Source of the DNA: Bacteroides sp.
GTDB lineage: Bacteria; Bacteroidota; Bacteroidia; Bacteroidales; Bacteroidaceae
Assembly (NCBI GenBank): GCA_021203515.1
Contig: JAJQAY010000054.1
Coordinates: 1 to 57,375 of the forward strand
Direction of reading: 5' to 3'
DNA length: 57,375 nt
In this document: positions 44,097 through 53,994 of the stretch, in pieces
Layout: every line of letters starts with the position of its first letter
Position numbering within the stretch: position 1 is the stretch's first letter
Program-made: the position numbers and the translations under genes
The notes under the pieces: generated by a model
Databases searched by the model: none
What the model saw: the letters and a program-made list of their open reading frames with translations, nothing else
What the model was told of the DNA's origin: nothing

Positions 44097-46631
44097 ATGA
44101 TATATCCGCAGAATTTTGAACAGAAGATAGGTTTCGACCAGATACGCCAATTGCTAAGAGAGAAATGCCTCAGTACGCTTGGCGAAGAACGGGTGACGGA
44201 CATGGCGTTCTCCGACCGCTTCGGCGAGGTAGAGGAACGACTGGAACAAGTCACCGAATTTGTCCGCATACTCCGGGAAGAAGACAGTTTCCCCGCACAA
44301 TATTTCTTTGATATACGCCCGTCGCTGAAGCGGATACGGGTGGAAGGTATGTATCTGGACGAGCAGGAGCTTTTCGACCTGCGCCGTTCATTGGAGACCA
44401 TACGCCATATCGTACGCTTCCTGCAAAAAAGCGATGACGAAGAAGAAAGCTCATCCCCCTACCCGAGCCTGAAACGCTTGGCAGGGGACATCACCGTATT
44501 TCCGCAACTTATCGGGAAGATTAACGGCATCCTTTCGCCCTACGGAAAGATTAAGGACAATGCTTCTGCAGAGCTGGCCCGCATCCGCCGGGAACTGGTA
44601 AGTACAATGGGAAGCATTTCCCGCTCGCTGAACAGTATCCTGCGCAGCGCACAGTCTGAAGGTGTGGTAGATAAAGATGTAACACCCACCATGCGCGACG
44701 GCCGTCTGGTTATCCCCGTAGCTCCGGCGCTGAAACGGAAAATCAAAGGTATCGTACACGATGAATCCGCCAGTGGAAAGACCGTGTTCATCGAGCCTGC
44801 CGAAGTGGTAGAGGCCAACAACCGCATCCGCGAACTGGAAGGAGACGAACGCCGGGAGATTATCCGTATCCTGACGGACTTTTCCAACCAGTTGCGCCCG
44901 TCTATTCCCGATGTATTATTATCGTATGAATTTCTTGCCGAAATAGACTTTATACGTGCCAAGGCCCTTTTTACCGAGCAAATATCCGGCCTGAAACCCG
45001 CCTTCGAGAACAAGCAGATGCTGGACTGGACAATGGCGGTACACCCGTTGTTGCAACTCTCGCTTGCCAAACACGGCAAGAAGGTAGTGCCGCTGGACAT
45101 CGAACTGAACGAAAAGCAACGGATACTGATTATCTCCGGCCCTAATGCCGGTGGTAAATCTGTCTGCTTGAAAACAGTCGGGCTACTGCAATATATGTTG
45201 CAATGCGGACTGCTTATCCCGATGCACGAGCGCAGCCATGCCGGTATATTCGGCAGTATCTTTATCGATATTGGCGACGAGCAGTCCATTGAGGACGATT
45301 TGAGTACCTATTCCTCGCACCTAACGAACATGAAAATCATGATGAAAAACTGCAACGAGCGCAGCCTCATCCTGATTGACGAGTTCGGTGGCGGAACCGA
45401 GCCGCAAATAGGCGGCGCTATTGCCGAAGCTGTGCTGAAACGTTTCAACGAGAAGCAGACGCTCGGCGTCGTCACTACGCACTATCAGAACCTGAAACAC
45501 TTTGCCGAAGATCACGAAGGGGTGGTGAACGGCGCCATGCTCTACGACCGACACCTGATGCAAGCCCTCTTCCAACTCCAAATCGGTAATCCGGGCAGCT
45601 CGTTCGCCGTAGAGATAGCCCGCAAAATCGGGTTACCGGAAGATGTCATTGCCGATGCTTCGGAGATTGTGGGCAGCGAATACATCAATGCCGACAAGTA
45701 CCTGCAAGACATCGTTCGCGACAAACGATACTGGGAAGGCAAACGCCAGACTATCCGCCAGCGTGAGAAGCACATAGAAGAAACCATTGCGCGCTATCAG
45801 GAGGAGATGGAAGAACTGCAAAAATCGCGGAAAGAGATTTTGCGAAAGGCCAAAGAGGAAGCGGAACAGTTGATGCAAGAGGCGAATGCCCGCATTGAAA
45901 ATACCATCCGCACCATCAAGGAGGCACAAGCCGAGAAAGAGAAAACCCGGCAGGTGCGCCAAGAGCTGAACGACTTCCGCGAGTCTATGGAAGCGCTTGC
46001 CAATAAAGAGCAAGAGGAGAAAATAGCCCGCAAAATGGAGAAGCTGAAAGAGAAGCAGAACCGGAAGAAGGAGAAGAAAGCGGATAAAGTACCGGGCAAC
46101 GGAGTGTCCGCCCAAGCCTTTGCCGAGCAGCAGGCACGGAAAGAGGCAGAGCGCTTGGCGGCTATCGTACCGGGTAGTCCGGTCAGAATAAAAGGACAGA
46201 CTTCGGTGGGCGAAGTGCTTGAAGTGAATGGGAAGAATGCCGTGGTTGTCTTTGGAAGCATTAAGACTAATGTCAAACTGGACAGGCTGGAACGTACCAA
46301 CGCACAGCCCAAGCAGATGGATGTATCTACCAAAAGTACTTATATCAGTACGCAAACACAGGACAGCATGTACGAAAAGAAGCTACACTTCAAGCAAGAC
46401 ATCGACGTGCGTGGCATGCGTGGAGACGAAGCCCTGCAAGCGGTGACATACTTTGTGGACGATGCTATCCTCGTCGGAATGTCGCGCGTACGCATTCTTC
46501 ACGGAACGGGTACGGGCATTCTGCGGACACTCATCCGCCAGTATCTGCAAACAGTGCCCGGTGTACGGTACTTTGCCGACGAACACATACAGTTTGGCGG
46601 TGCGGGCATCACGGTTGTAGACCTTGAATAA
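44097..46631 (+). CDS. mutS2: MutS2 DNA-binding ATPase/endonuclease
   Basis: 844 residues in the expected order: clamp and lever helices, ATPase domain with Walker A GPNAGGKS (about 352) and Walker B LILIDEFGGGTEPQ, a long charged coiled coil (about 520-680, rich in Glu, Lys and Arg), a KOW-like segment and a C-terminal Smr domain (DVRGMRGDEAL, then RILHGTGTGIL). MutS2 acts on recombination intermediates and, in some bacteria, splits collided ribosomes through the Smr domain. Length is normal and the frame intact. The start MIYPQNFEQKIGFDQIR is the family's usual N-terminus. Confidence 0.95.
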   Translation: MIYPQNFEQKIGFDQIRQLLREKCLSTLGEERVTDMAFSDRFGEVEERLEQVTEFVRILREEDSFPAQYFFDIRPSLKRIRVEGMYLDEQELFDLRRSLETIRHIVRFLQKSDDEEESSSPYPSLKRLAGDITVFPQLIGKINGILSPYGKIKDNASAELARIRRELVSTMGSISRSLNSILRSAQSEGVVDKDVTPTMRDGRLVIPVAPALKRKIKGIVHDESASGKTVFIEPAEVVEANNRIRELEGDERREIIRILTDFSNQLRPSIPDVLLSYEFLAEIDFIRAKALFTEQISGLKPAFENKQMLDWTMAVHPLLQLSLAKHGKKVVPLDIELNEKQRILIISGPNAGGKSVCLKTVGLLQYMLQCGLLIPMHERSHAGIFGSIFIDIGDEQSIEDDLSTYSSHLTNMKIMMKNCNERSLILIDEFGGGTEPQIGGAIAEAVLKRFNEKQTLGVVTTHYQNLKHFAEDHEGVVNGAMLYDRHLMQALFQLQIGNPGSSFAVEIARKIGLPEDVIADASEIVGSEYINADKYLQDIVRDKRYWEGKRQTIRQREKHIEETIARYQEEMEELQKSRKEILRKAKEEAEQLMQEANARIENTIRTIKEAQAEKEKTRQVRQELNDFRESMEALANKEQEEKIARKMEKLKEKQNRKKEKKADKVPGNGVSAQAFAEQQARKEAERLAAIVPGSPVRIKGQTSVGEVLEVNGKNAVVVFGSIKTNVKLDRLERTNAQPKQMDVSTKSTYISTQTQDSMYEKKLHFKQDIDVRGMRGDEALQAVTYFVDDAILVGMSRVRILHGTGTGILRTLIRQYLQTVPGVRYFADEHIQFGGAGITVVDLE

Positions 46632-46684
46632 GTTGAAAGCTGAAAGTTGAAAGTTGAAAATTAAAAATTAAAAGATAATACTCT

Positions 46685-47897
46685 ATGAAATCAATCAAAG
46701 AACTCTATCGCATCGGCACGGGCCCGTCGAGCAGCCACACAATGGGGCCTCGCAAGGCTGCCGAAATCTTTTTAGAAAGACATCCGGAAGCAGCAGCATT
46801 CCAGGTAACGCTATACGGCAGCCTTGCCGCTACCGGAAAAGGTCATATGACGAATATCGCCATCACTGAAGCGTTACAGCCCTCTGCTCCGGTAGAGATT
46901 ATCTGGGAACCGAAAATATTCCTGCCCTTCCACCCCAACGGCATGAAGTTCGTCTCTCTGGACAGCGAAGGCCGGGCAACCGACCAATGGACTGTGTTCA
47001 GCGTTGGCGGCGGTGCACTGGCGGAAGAGAACGACGGAGACACCTCCATCAACACGCCAGAGGTGTACGCCATGAACAGCATGACCGAAATCCTGCAATG
47101 GTGCGAACGTACGGGAAAGAGCTATTGGGAATACGTCAAGGAGTGCGAGGACGAGGATGTGTGGGATTATTTGCAGGAAGTGTGGAAGGCCATGAAAGAG
47201 TCCGTACGTCGCGGCTTTGAGGCCGAAGGTGTTCTGCCTGGGCCTTTGAACTTGCGGCGCAAAGCATCTGCTTATTATATAAGGGCTAGCGGATACAAAT
47301 CATCGCTCCAATCCCGCGGACTGGTGTTCTCTTATGCACTTGCCGTGAGCGAGGAGAATGCTTCGGGCGGCGTCATCGTCACGGCACCTACCTGCGGTTC
47401 GTGCGGCGTGATGCCTGCCGTGCTTTATCATCTTGCCAAAAGCCGTGAATTCAGCGATACACGCATTCTGCACGCTCTTGCCACTGCCGGATTAGTGGGA
47501 AACATCGTAAAGACGAACGCCTCCATTTCAGGTGCTGAAGCTGGATGTCAGGCAGAGGTAGGCGTGGCTTGCTCTATGGCTTCGGCTGCTGCCAACCAGT
47601 TGTTCGGTGGAAGTCCTGCGCAGATAGAATATGCTGCCGAAATGGGACTGGAGCATCATTTGGGAATGACATGCGACCCCGTATGCGGATTAGTACAAAT
47701 CCCGTGCATCGAGCGTAATGCCTATGCCGCTGCACGTGCATTGGATGCTAATCTTTACTCTTCTTTCACGGATGGTATGCATCGCGTATCTTTCGACAAA
47801 GTAGTGGAGGTTATGAAAGAGACAGGAAATGACCTCCGTCACTTTACAAGGAGACGAGTGAGGGGGGGGATTGGCTAAGGATTATAAACCGATGTAA
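46685..47897 (+). pseudogene. sdaA: L-serine ammonia-lyase, frameshifted at the very end
   Basis: Single-chain iron-sulfur L-serine dehydratase, converting serine to pyruvate and ammonia. The start SIKELYRIGTGPSSSHTMGP is the family signature, and the cluster cysteines appear in TAPTCGSCGVMPA and TCDPVCGLVQIPC. After ETGNDL the frame is wrong: correcting a C pair near 47834 and the eight-G run near 47862-47869 gives the normal ending SLYKETSEGG and AKDYKPM, stopping at 47897. As sequenced, translation stops at 47878 with a few altered residues, which might still be active. Tandem AGTTGAAA repeats lie just upstream (46633-46675). Confidence 0.92.
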
Positions 47898-47918
47898 TAG
47901 CACGCGTAAGCGCGCCTT

Positions 47919-48020
47919 AAGTTATGAGTTATAAGTTATGAGTTATTTGCCTATATAGGTTACGATTATACCGCAAGGGAAAGCGTCAACAAATAACTTA
48001 TAACTCATAACTTATAACTT
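47919..48020. repeat. Inverted repeat of AAGTTATGAGTTAT motifs
   Basis: The arms 47919-47949 and 47990-48020 match inversely in 28 of 31 positions and each contains tandem copies of AAGTTATGAGTTAT or a variant. The same motif recurs at 51128-51146. It lies between sdaA and the convergent PepSY-like gene and may terminate transcripts in both directions. Confidence 0.8.
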
Positions 48021-48039
48021 TTATTAGGGCTCCGCCCTG

Positions 48040-48526
48040 CTAAATCACCGGCCAATGTGTATCATCCTTTCCCGTCACATCCCTCTCCTGCATCAGATTA
48101 CCTTCTTCCGAAAAGAACAGCTGATACTCCGTCTTTCCGTTCTCCACTTCAATGACATATTACAAAGGCTGCACCGGAGACTCAAGCATATCAATATCCT
48201 CCCGTTTCCAATCGGCATATTTACTACTCATAAATCCCGTCTGTACCGTCGGAGGCACATCCCCCCCACGCAATATCCACTTCCGTCAGTTGTCAGACGG
48301 CATCCGTACCAAACCAAACGTCCATTCCCTTTCCATCCATCCGGCACTCTGCCACATAATACTTACCTTTCTGCTCCCACTCAATATTGGCTGCAGCAGG
48401 ATATTTATCCTTCAAGGCTTTCGCCACCGTATCGGGCACGGTAATTCCTTCATTCTTATCATCGTCACTGCACGCGCTGACGGCCAACGCTGCCATGAAC
48501 AACATCGCTAATAGTTCAATTTTCAT
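48040..48526 (-). pseudogene. PepSY-like lipoprotein, broken C-terminal half
   Basis: ATG 48526 gives a lipoprotein signal (MKIELLAMLFMAALAVSAC). The first PepSY-like unit (TVAKALKDKYPAAANIEWEQ) is intact. Then come a TGA where Trp is expected (GTDAV*QLTEVDIAW), a seven-C run near 48265 (one base too many) and a TAA in place of Tyr near 48170. Across these the protein continues MSSKYADWKREDIDML, EVENGKTEYQLFFSEEG to 48040. PepSY-like proteins of Bacteroidota are periplasmic or lipid-anchored and of unknown function. It pairs with the next gene. Confidence 0.72.
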
Positions 48527-48562
48527 CACTTCTCTATACATTTCAAGTTAATAATATCCTTA

Positions 48563-49004
48563 TCAGTCATCCATACTGACAAACCTCCCTTTACTATTGA
48601 ACTTCAACGAGTAGTCATTAGCCAACTCCACTTCCACGCCGCTACTTTTACGTTCAATCTTCGTAATCGTCTCCCGCGGGAAATTCGTCTTCACATACTC
48701 CTTCACAGACGCAGGAACTAATGCTTCCGGAACAGCCACTTTCTTGCAATCTACTTCCGTCCAGTTGCCATTGCTGTCAAAGTCGATTTCCGTGCGGTCG
48801 GTCAGCAAAACTTCATACTTCTTAGAACCCAATATATTGGTTTCAATCTTGATGTGCGAAATCTGCGGTTTAGAAAAATACTGATTGATAAAATTACGTG
48901 CCGTCAACGGTAACTGCTTGGCATCTTGCGTAATAACATCACCTGCAAATGCAAACTGAACGGCTACCAGAGCCAAAACGAGGATAGATAATACTTTTTT
49001 TCAT
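48563..49004 (-). pseudogene. PepSY-like exported protein, frameshift in signal peptide
   Basis: ATG 49004 followed by a seven-A run (one too many) and then VLSILVLALVAVQFAFAG makes a clear signal peptide once corrected. The mature protein (about 125 residues) has two PepSY-like units, FINQYFSKPQISHIKIETNI with YEVLLTDRTEIDFDSNGNW, and VKEYVKTNFPRETITKIERK with KFNSKGRFVSMDD. It lies directly downstream of the two-component genes on the same strand, so it may be their target or a sensor accessory. Confidence 0.78.
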
Positions 49005-49096
49005 AATCGTTATTTTTTAATGTTAGTAAATAATTTCGTATCATTCGCACTGCAAATAACGACAGCAAATTAGGAAAGATTTGGGAATAATGAGCG

Positions 49097-50385
49097 TTAA
49101 CGACTATTTTCAATTTCTTTAACAAAACGAAAGCAATGCATCCCGTCTGCCCACTCATAGAAGAGCTTCAGCGAAGCAGAAACAGCGATGGAACGGGCTA
49201 TGGCAAGCCCCAGTCCGGTAGACTCTTTCGCACCGTCGGCACCACGATAAAAACGGCGGAACAATTTCCCGGCATCCAAAGGAGCATCCCCCGTATTCTT
49301 TATAAGTAACGAGCTCAGAGTCGTAAGAATTTGCACCTCTCCCCCATCCCGATTATGCAGCAACGCATTCTTCACCAGATTGGAAACCAATATCTGCGCC
49401 AACGACTGATTACAACGGATGATAAAAGGCTGCTCCCCCTGCCTGCGCAGCAGATGCACCTGCTTATGCTCGTAAATATCTACCAAGTCCGGCAGGAGAT
49501 TATCCAAGATTTCGTCTACTGACACATCCTCCATTTCAGCATATTGCCCATTCTCAATGCGGGAAAGCAGCAACAACGATTTATTCAGCTTCACGGCACG
49601 CCCCAATGTAGCATAAATATCATCCAGTTCCTTCATCTGCTCCTCGGTCAGTCCCTCACTTTCCGCCAGCAACTCCACCTTACCGCGAACAATGGCAAGC
49701 GGTGTCTGCAACTTATGCGAGGCATTCTCTATAAATTGCTTCTGCTCCTCATAAGCCTTGTAACTACGGTTACCCATATCTACCGCAGCCGCACTCAACT
49801 GCTGAAATTCGCGTATCTCCGTCGAATTCTCCAACACCGGCACTTCCTTGCCGGGCTGAATGCCGTGCAACCAGTCCAACAGCCGGTACAATGGCCGAAA
49901 TACTCCCTTCAGCACCAACCGGATGCCAATAGACGTACAAATCAAAAATAACAGGAACAAAACCTCAAATACCAGAGCATAGCCTCCACCATATCATCCC
50001 GTTCGAGAATTGAAATCATCAAAGTCAATTCGTAGTATTGCCCGTCGGGCATGCGGAACGCCGTACGCATGATGCGTACTGGTTCATCTTCATCTTCCAA
50101 TTCGATATAGACAGTAGAATCATAAAAGACTTCCTGATAGCGGCGTCCCTCTTCTTCGGAAATAGGAGTAAATTCATAAAAAGACATCAGTGAACCTTCC
50201 GTTTCGAGCACAGCAGGGTCATGAAGCGCACTCTCTATCAATATATGCGCATAATTCTCCAGCGTATCGTCCGTCTCATCCACCACCTCGTCGATAATGG
50301 CATAATAAAACAGCACGCCCCATACCGCCATTAGCAGTAGCAGCAGCAACGAGAGCTTGCGGTAAGTATAGTGCAGCAGTTTCAT
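49097..50385 (-). pseudogene. Sensor histidine kinase, one frameshift
   Basis: N-terminal transmembrane segment (LSLLLLLLMAVWGVLFYYA), a periplasmic sensor of about 110 residues, a second membrane segment broken by a missing base near 49957, then HAMP-like linker, H-box FIENASHKLQTPLAIVRGKV with the phosphorylated His, N-box SNLVKNALLHNRDGG and G-box STGLGLAIARSI. Reconstruction gives about 430 residues. It overlaps the response regulator gene by four bases, so the two form a coupled system, perhaps monitoring the envelope, since exported PepSY-like proteins follow. Confidence 0.87.
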
Positions 50386-51059
50386 ACCTCGGAAAGTTTA
50401 TAGCCGAAACCGTAAACCGCTTTCAGTTCTACGGTAGCATCCGCCTGTTTCAGTTTCTTACGCAGATTTTTCACTTGCGAATAGATGAAATCCAAAGAAT
50501 CCGCCTGGCCGATATTGTCTCCCCACACCGACTCGGCAAGGCTCATTTTGTTGATTACCCGGTTGGGGTTTACCACGAAATAATACAGTAAATCAAATTC
50601 TTTGCGGTTCAGTTGCAGAGGCATACCGTTTACTTCCGCCTCGCGTTTATCGGGATAGAGCAGCAGGTTTCCGATGCTGACCGTCACGTCGCCATGCACC
50701 TGACGACGGCGGATTAAGGATTTGACGCGGACATTCAGTTCCGCCAGATGGAAGGGCTTCGTCAGGTAGTCGTCAGCACCCAGTTCCAGTCCGTCCACTT
50801 TATCATCCAGCGAGTCTTTGGCCGAGATAATCAGCACACTGTCGCTACGACGGAGACGCTTCAACTCGCGTAACAAGTCCAGACCACTCCCGCCGGGCAG
50901 CATAATATCCAGCAGAATGCAGTCATAATCGTAGTCATTTATCTTATCCAGTGCCGAAGAATAATCAGCAGCCGTTTCTACGACAAATTTCTCTTTCAAG
51001 AGCGAAGTGCGAATTGTTTCCCGCAAATCTTGCTCATCTTCTACAATCAAGATTTTCAT
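50382..51059 (-). CDS. OmpR-family response regulator
   Basis: 225 residues: receiver domain with acidic pocket EDE at 7-9, phospho-acceptor Asp in CILLDIMLPGGSG (about 51), Thr/Ser in LIISAKDS and Lys in YLTKPFH; then a winged-helix DNA-binding domain (NRKEFDLLYYFVVNPNRVIN, VKNLRKKLKQAD, VYGFGYKL). It is activated by the kinase encoded in overlap downstream. Target genes are unknown, although the PepSY-like, DUF4738 and DUF4890 genes around it are candidates. Confidence 0.93.
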   Translation of the reverse strand: MKILIVEDEQDLRETIRTSLLKEKFVVETAADYSSALDKINDYDYDCILLDIMLPGGSGLDLLRELKRLRRSDSVLIISAKDSLDDKVDGLELGADDYLTKPFHLAELNVRVKSLIRRRQVHGDVTVSIGNLLLYPDKREAEVNGMPLQLNRKEFDLLYYFVVNPNRVINKMSLAESVWGDNIGQADSLDFIYSQVKNLRKKLKQADATVELKAVYGFGYKLSEV

Positions 51060-51146
51060 ACCGACAAAGAACTCTCATAAATCTGGAAAAAATCTGGAAA
51101 AGCCTGCTATAACTCACCCACCACCGAATAACTCATAACTCATAAC

Positions 51147-51698
51147 TCACCTCTCCTCCTCCGTCTCGTACAAATCTTCCAGCACCTCTTCTTTAGCCAT
51201 CGAAATCTTGCCGTCTGCCGACACCGTCAGGCTGAGCGGCGCATACAAATCGGTTTGCGGATAACTGATACTGACAGCATAGACAATGCCTTGCGGAGTA
51301 GTCTTATTGTAGACCAGCCCTTCCAGGATGGCATGTTTCATAAACCCGGCATCCACCAGCGATGCAAAACTCGCCTTTGTAAACACCTTATTCAGCACTT
51401 CTTTTCCATTGCAAGTGATGCGGAGCGTGATGACATTGTCCACGAACTTCTCCCCCTGCTCATCCTTCACGATGGGCAGACTCTCATCGGGCCGGCGAAC
51501 CACCGACGATTGATACTCCTTACCTTTATATGTGACCGTCGCCTTTGTCTCAGACATCTGCATGCGTTGCGGACCGCCCATTTCCATGCTATCCTGCATC
51601 AGCACCTGCACATCGTCCTTATCGCTTTTCTTTGGGGAAGAACAGGCAACAAACATGAATGCCGCCATGCAAACCAACCCATAAATAACTTTTTCCAT
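51147..51698 (-). CDS. DUF4738-type lipoprotein
   Basis: 183 residues with a lipoprotein signal (VIYGLVCMAAFMFVACSS) and a single soluble domain (ATVTYKGKEYQSSVVRRPDE, VDNVITLRITCNGKEVLNKV). I recognise it as the DUF4738 type; function is unknown. The C-terminus is acidic (EEVLEDLYETEEER). It is on the same strand as the two-component system, 88 bp upstream of the response regulator gene, with an ATAACTC tandem motif in the gap. Confidence 0.72.
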   Translation of the reverse strand: MEKVIYGLVCMAAFMFVACSSPKKSDKDDVQVLMQDSMEMGGPQRMQMSETKATVTYKGKEYQSSVVRRPDESLPIVKDEQGEKFVDNVITLRITCNGKEVLNKVFTKASFASLVDAGFMKHAILEGLVYNKTTPQGIVYAVSISYPQTDLYAPLSLTVSADGKISMAKEEVLEDLYETEEER

Positions 51699-51773
51699 TC
51701 ATTCGTTATTAAATTTGACAAGGACAAAGAAACAAAAAGAGCGCGAAAAATACAAGGAAAAGCGGGTAAAAAC

Positions 51774-51814
51774 AATAAGACCTTACCCATACTGTTGACG
51801 GGCAAGGTCTTATT
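51774..51814 (-). terminator. Terminator-like hairpin after the DUF4890 gene
   Basis: AATAAGACCTTACCC (51774-51788) pairs with GGGCAAGGTCTTATT (51800-51814) with one mismatch. It lies 21 bp after the DUF4890 stop on the minus strand. Confidence 0.75.
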
Positions 51815-51834
51815 AATTCATCTATCCTGAAAAC

Positions 51835-52245
51835 TTACTGTCTCGGGCCACCTCTTCTTCCGGAGGACGTCCGGTCTTTCCGCTCTTTCATATTCTTATC
51901 ATAAGCGGCATATTGCTCTTTCGTCATAATCTTTTGGAGCCGGGCATCATAGTCGGCACGGGCAGCTTTCATCTGCGCACGCTCTTCATCGGTCGGTTTC
52001 GCCTTCAGGTCTTCTTTCTTTTCAGCCCTCTTATCCATTTTCTCCATCAGCGTCATATTGGCCTCCAGCAACTGCGCCTTCTGGCTGTCGTTCAAGGAGT
52101 ATTCCTTCACCATCCGTTCCGTCATACGTTCGGCACGTTCTTTCGGAGTGGGCATTTTGTCACCACGACGACCATGTTGCTGTGCCATTGCCATGCTTCC
52201 CGTCAGGAAAGCAATCATTATCATTAAAGTTATTCTTTTCATCAT
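51835..52245 (-). CDS. DUF4890 exported Spy-like protein
   Basis: 136 residues with a signal peptide (MKRITLMIMIAFLTGSMAMA) and a helical, charged body (TERMVKEYSLNDSQKAQLLE, MDKRAEKKEDLKAKPTDEER, KIMTKEQYAAYDKNMKE). It resembles the DUF4890 family and, in heptad pattern and motif QKAQLLE/TKEQYAAY, the Spy/CpxP periplasmic chaperones. An envelope-stress role near a two-component system is plausible but unproven. The C-terminus is Arg- and Gly-rich. Confidence 0.8.
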   Translation of the reverse strand: MMKRITLMIMIAFLTGSMAMAQQHGRRGDKMPTPKERAERMTERMVKEYSLNDSQKAQLLEANMTLMEKMDKRAEKKEDLKAKPTDEERAQMKAARADYDARLQKIMTKEQYAAYDKNMKERKDRTSSGRRGGPRQ

Positions 52246-52419
52246 TCCATTCTTTTTTAAATTAATACAATATAATTAGTTATACCTATTGTGTTGCAAC
52301 GTATTTATGACAAAAGGAAAAGCAGAAAGTTTAATCATCTATTCAGCTTTAACATTAAATCACAGAACACAATGCAAACTTCACCGTTGTAGGGACATAC
52401 AGATAGCAAAAAGAGTTCC

Positions 52420-53994
52420 ATGAAGTTGTTCCGGAAAATAAAGAATTGGAAAACCGTGCGCGGCTGGCACATTTGGATACTGAAACTGATTGATGCCCGC
52501 CTCTACTTCGTCAGCATGTTCGTAGGCCTGCTGACGGGGCTTGTTGCCGTTCCCTACCATTATCTGCTATACTATTTACTGGACATACGCAGCAGTTTCT
52601 TTGACTCCCGCCCCGCCTGGTACTGGCACATCCCGCTGTTCCTCCTATTCTGGGGCATACTGATTATCGTGTCGCGCCTGGTCAGAAAGATGCCCCTCAT
52701 CAGCGGTGGAGGCGTTCCACAGACACGTGGTGCCATCAACGGACGCATCACCTACAAGCATCCTTTTATCGAAATGATTGCCAAGTTCGCGGGCGGCATC
52801 CTCTCCTTTTCCGCCGGACTATCGTTGGGACGTGAAGGGCCTTCCGTACAGATAGGCTCGTATGTAGGCTGCCTCGTTTCGCGCTGGTCGCACATCCTGC
52901 AAGGCGAACGCAAGCAGTTGCTGGCAGCCGGCGCAGGTGCGGGACTGGCGGCAGCGTTTTCCGCACCGTTGGCTTCGTCGCTCATCGTCATCGAGTCCAT
53001 CGAACGCTTCGATGCACCCAAGACAGCCATTACCACCCTATTGGCAGGTGTAGTGGCGGGTGCCGTGGCAAGCCTGGTGTTTCCCATCAACCCCTATCAC
53101 CTGATAGAAGTGGCGGAACCGACACTCTCCTTTTTCGTACAGATGAAATATTTCCTCCTGCTGGCGGTCATCATTTCCATTTGCGGCAAGATATACTCAT
53201 CGATTATGATTTCTTCAAGCGGGTATATGCCACAGTCAAGTCTCCCGTGTATATCAAAATGCTGTATCTGGTACTGGTGGCCTACATCATTTCCCTGATG
53301 CAGGTGAACCTGACAGGCGGAGGTGAGCAATTCCTCCTGCAACAAGCACAAAACGGCAGCACGGAAATCATGTGGGTGCTTGCCGTCATGCTGCTGCACT
53401 TCGGCTTCTCCGTCTTCTCCGTGTCTTCGGGACTGCCGGGCGGCAACTTCATCCCCACCCTGGTGACGGGCGGACTCCTGGGGCAACTCGTCGGCCTGAT
53501 AGCCGTCAGATATGGCCTCATCCGGCACGAAAACGTGACGTACGTCATGCTCATTTCCATGTCCGCCTTTCTGGTTGCCATCGAGCGCACCCCGCTGACG
53601 GCCATTGTGCTGATTACGGAGATTACCGGACATTTCGAAGTGTTCTACCCCTCGGTAGTGGTGGGCGGCCTGACCTATTACTTCACCGAACTGCTACAGA
53701 TGCGCCACTTCAACGTTACCCTATACGAAGATATGATTAACGCCCCGACTTCCGGGAAGAAAAGCGCTACACCCTTTCCGTGGAAATCATGACTGGCTCC
53801 TATCTGGACGGCAAGCTCGTGAACGAACTTTCCCTGCCCGAACGTTGCGCCATCATCAACGTGCACCGGGACGGAAAAACCTGGCCCCCTCAGGAACTAC
53901 ATTAATTCCGGGAGACCAGGTACAGATTGAAATGGATTCGCAGGACATAGAGAAACTCTATGAACCGCTTGTCAGTATGGCAAATATTTATTGA
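52420..53994 (+). pseudogene. ClC chloride channel/antiporter with TrkA_C domain, broken
   Basis: The ClC core shows the selectivity motifs SGGGVPQTRG, GLSLGREGPSVQIGS and GLPGGNFIPTLV and about ten transmembrane helices. The expected frame breaks near 53200 (one base missing in GKIY...DYDFFKRVYA), near 53757 (GG run, NAPDFREEKR) and near 53890 (T run). Beyond these a C-terminal TrkA_C-like domain reads SYLDGKLVNELSLPERCAII, then IPGDQVQIEMDSQDIEKLY, ending at 53994. The full protein is about 524 residues. It moves chloride, probably in exchange for protons. It overlaps the convergent trpB paralogue by seven bases. Confidence 0.87.
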
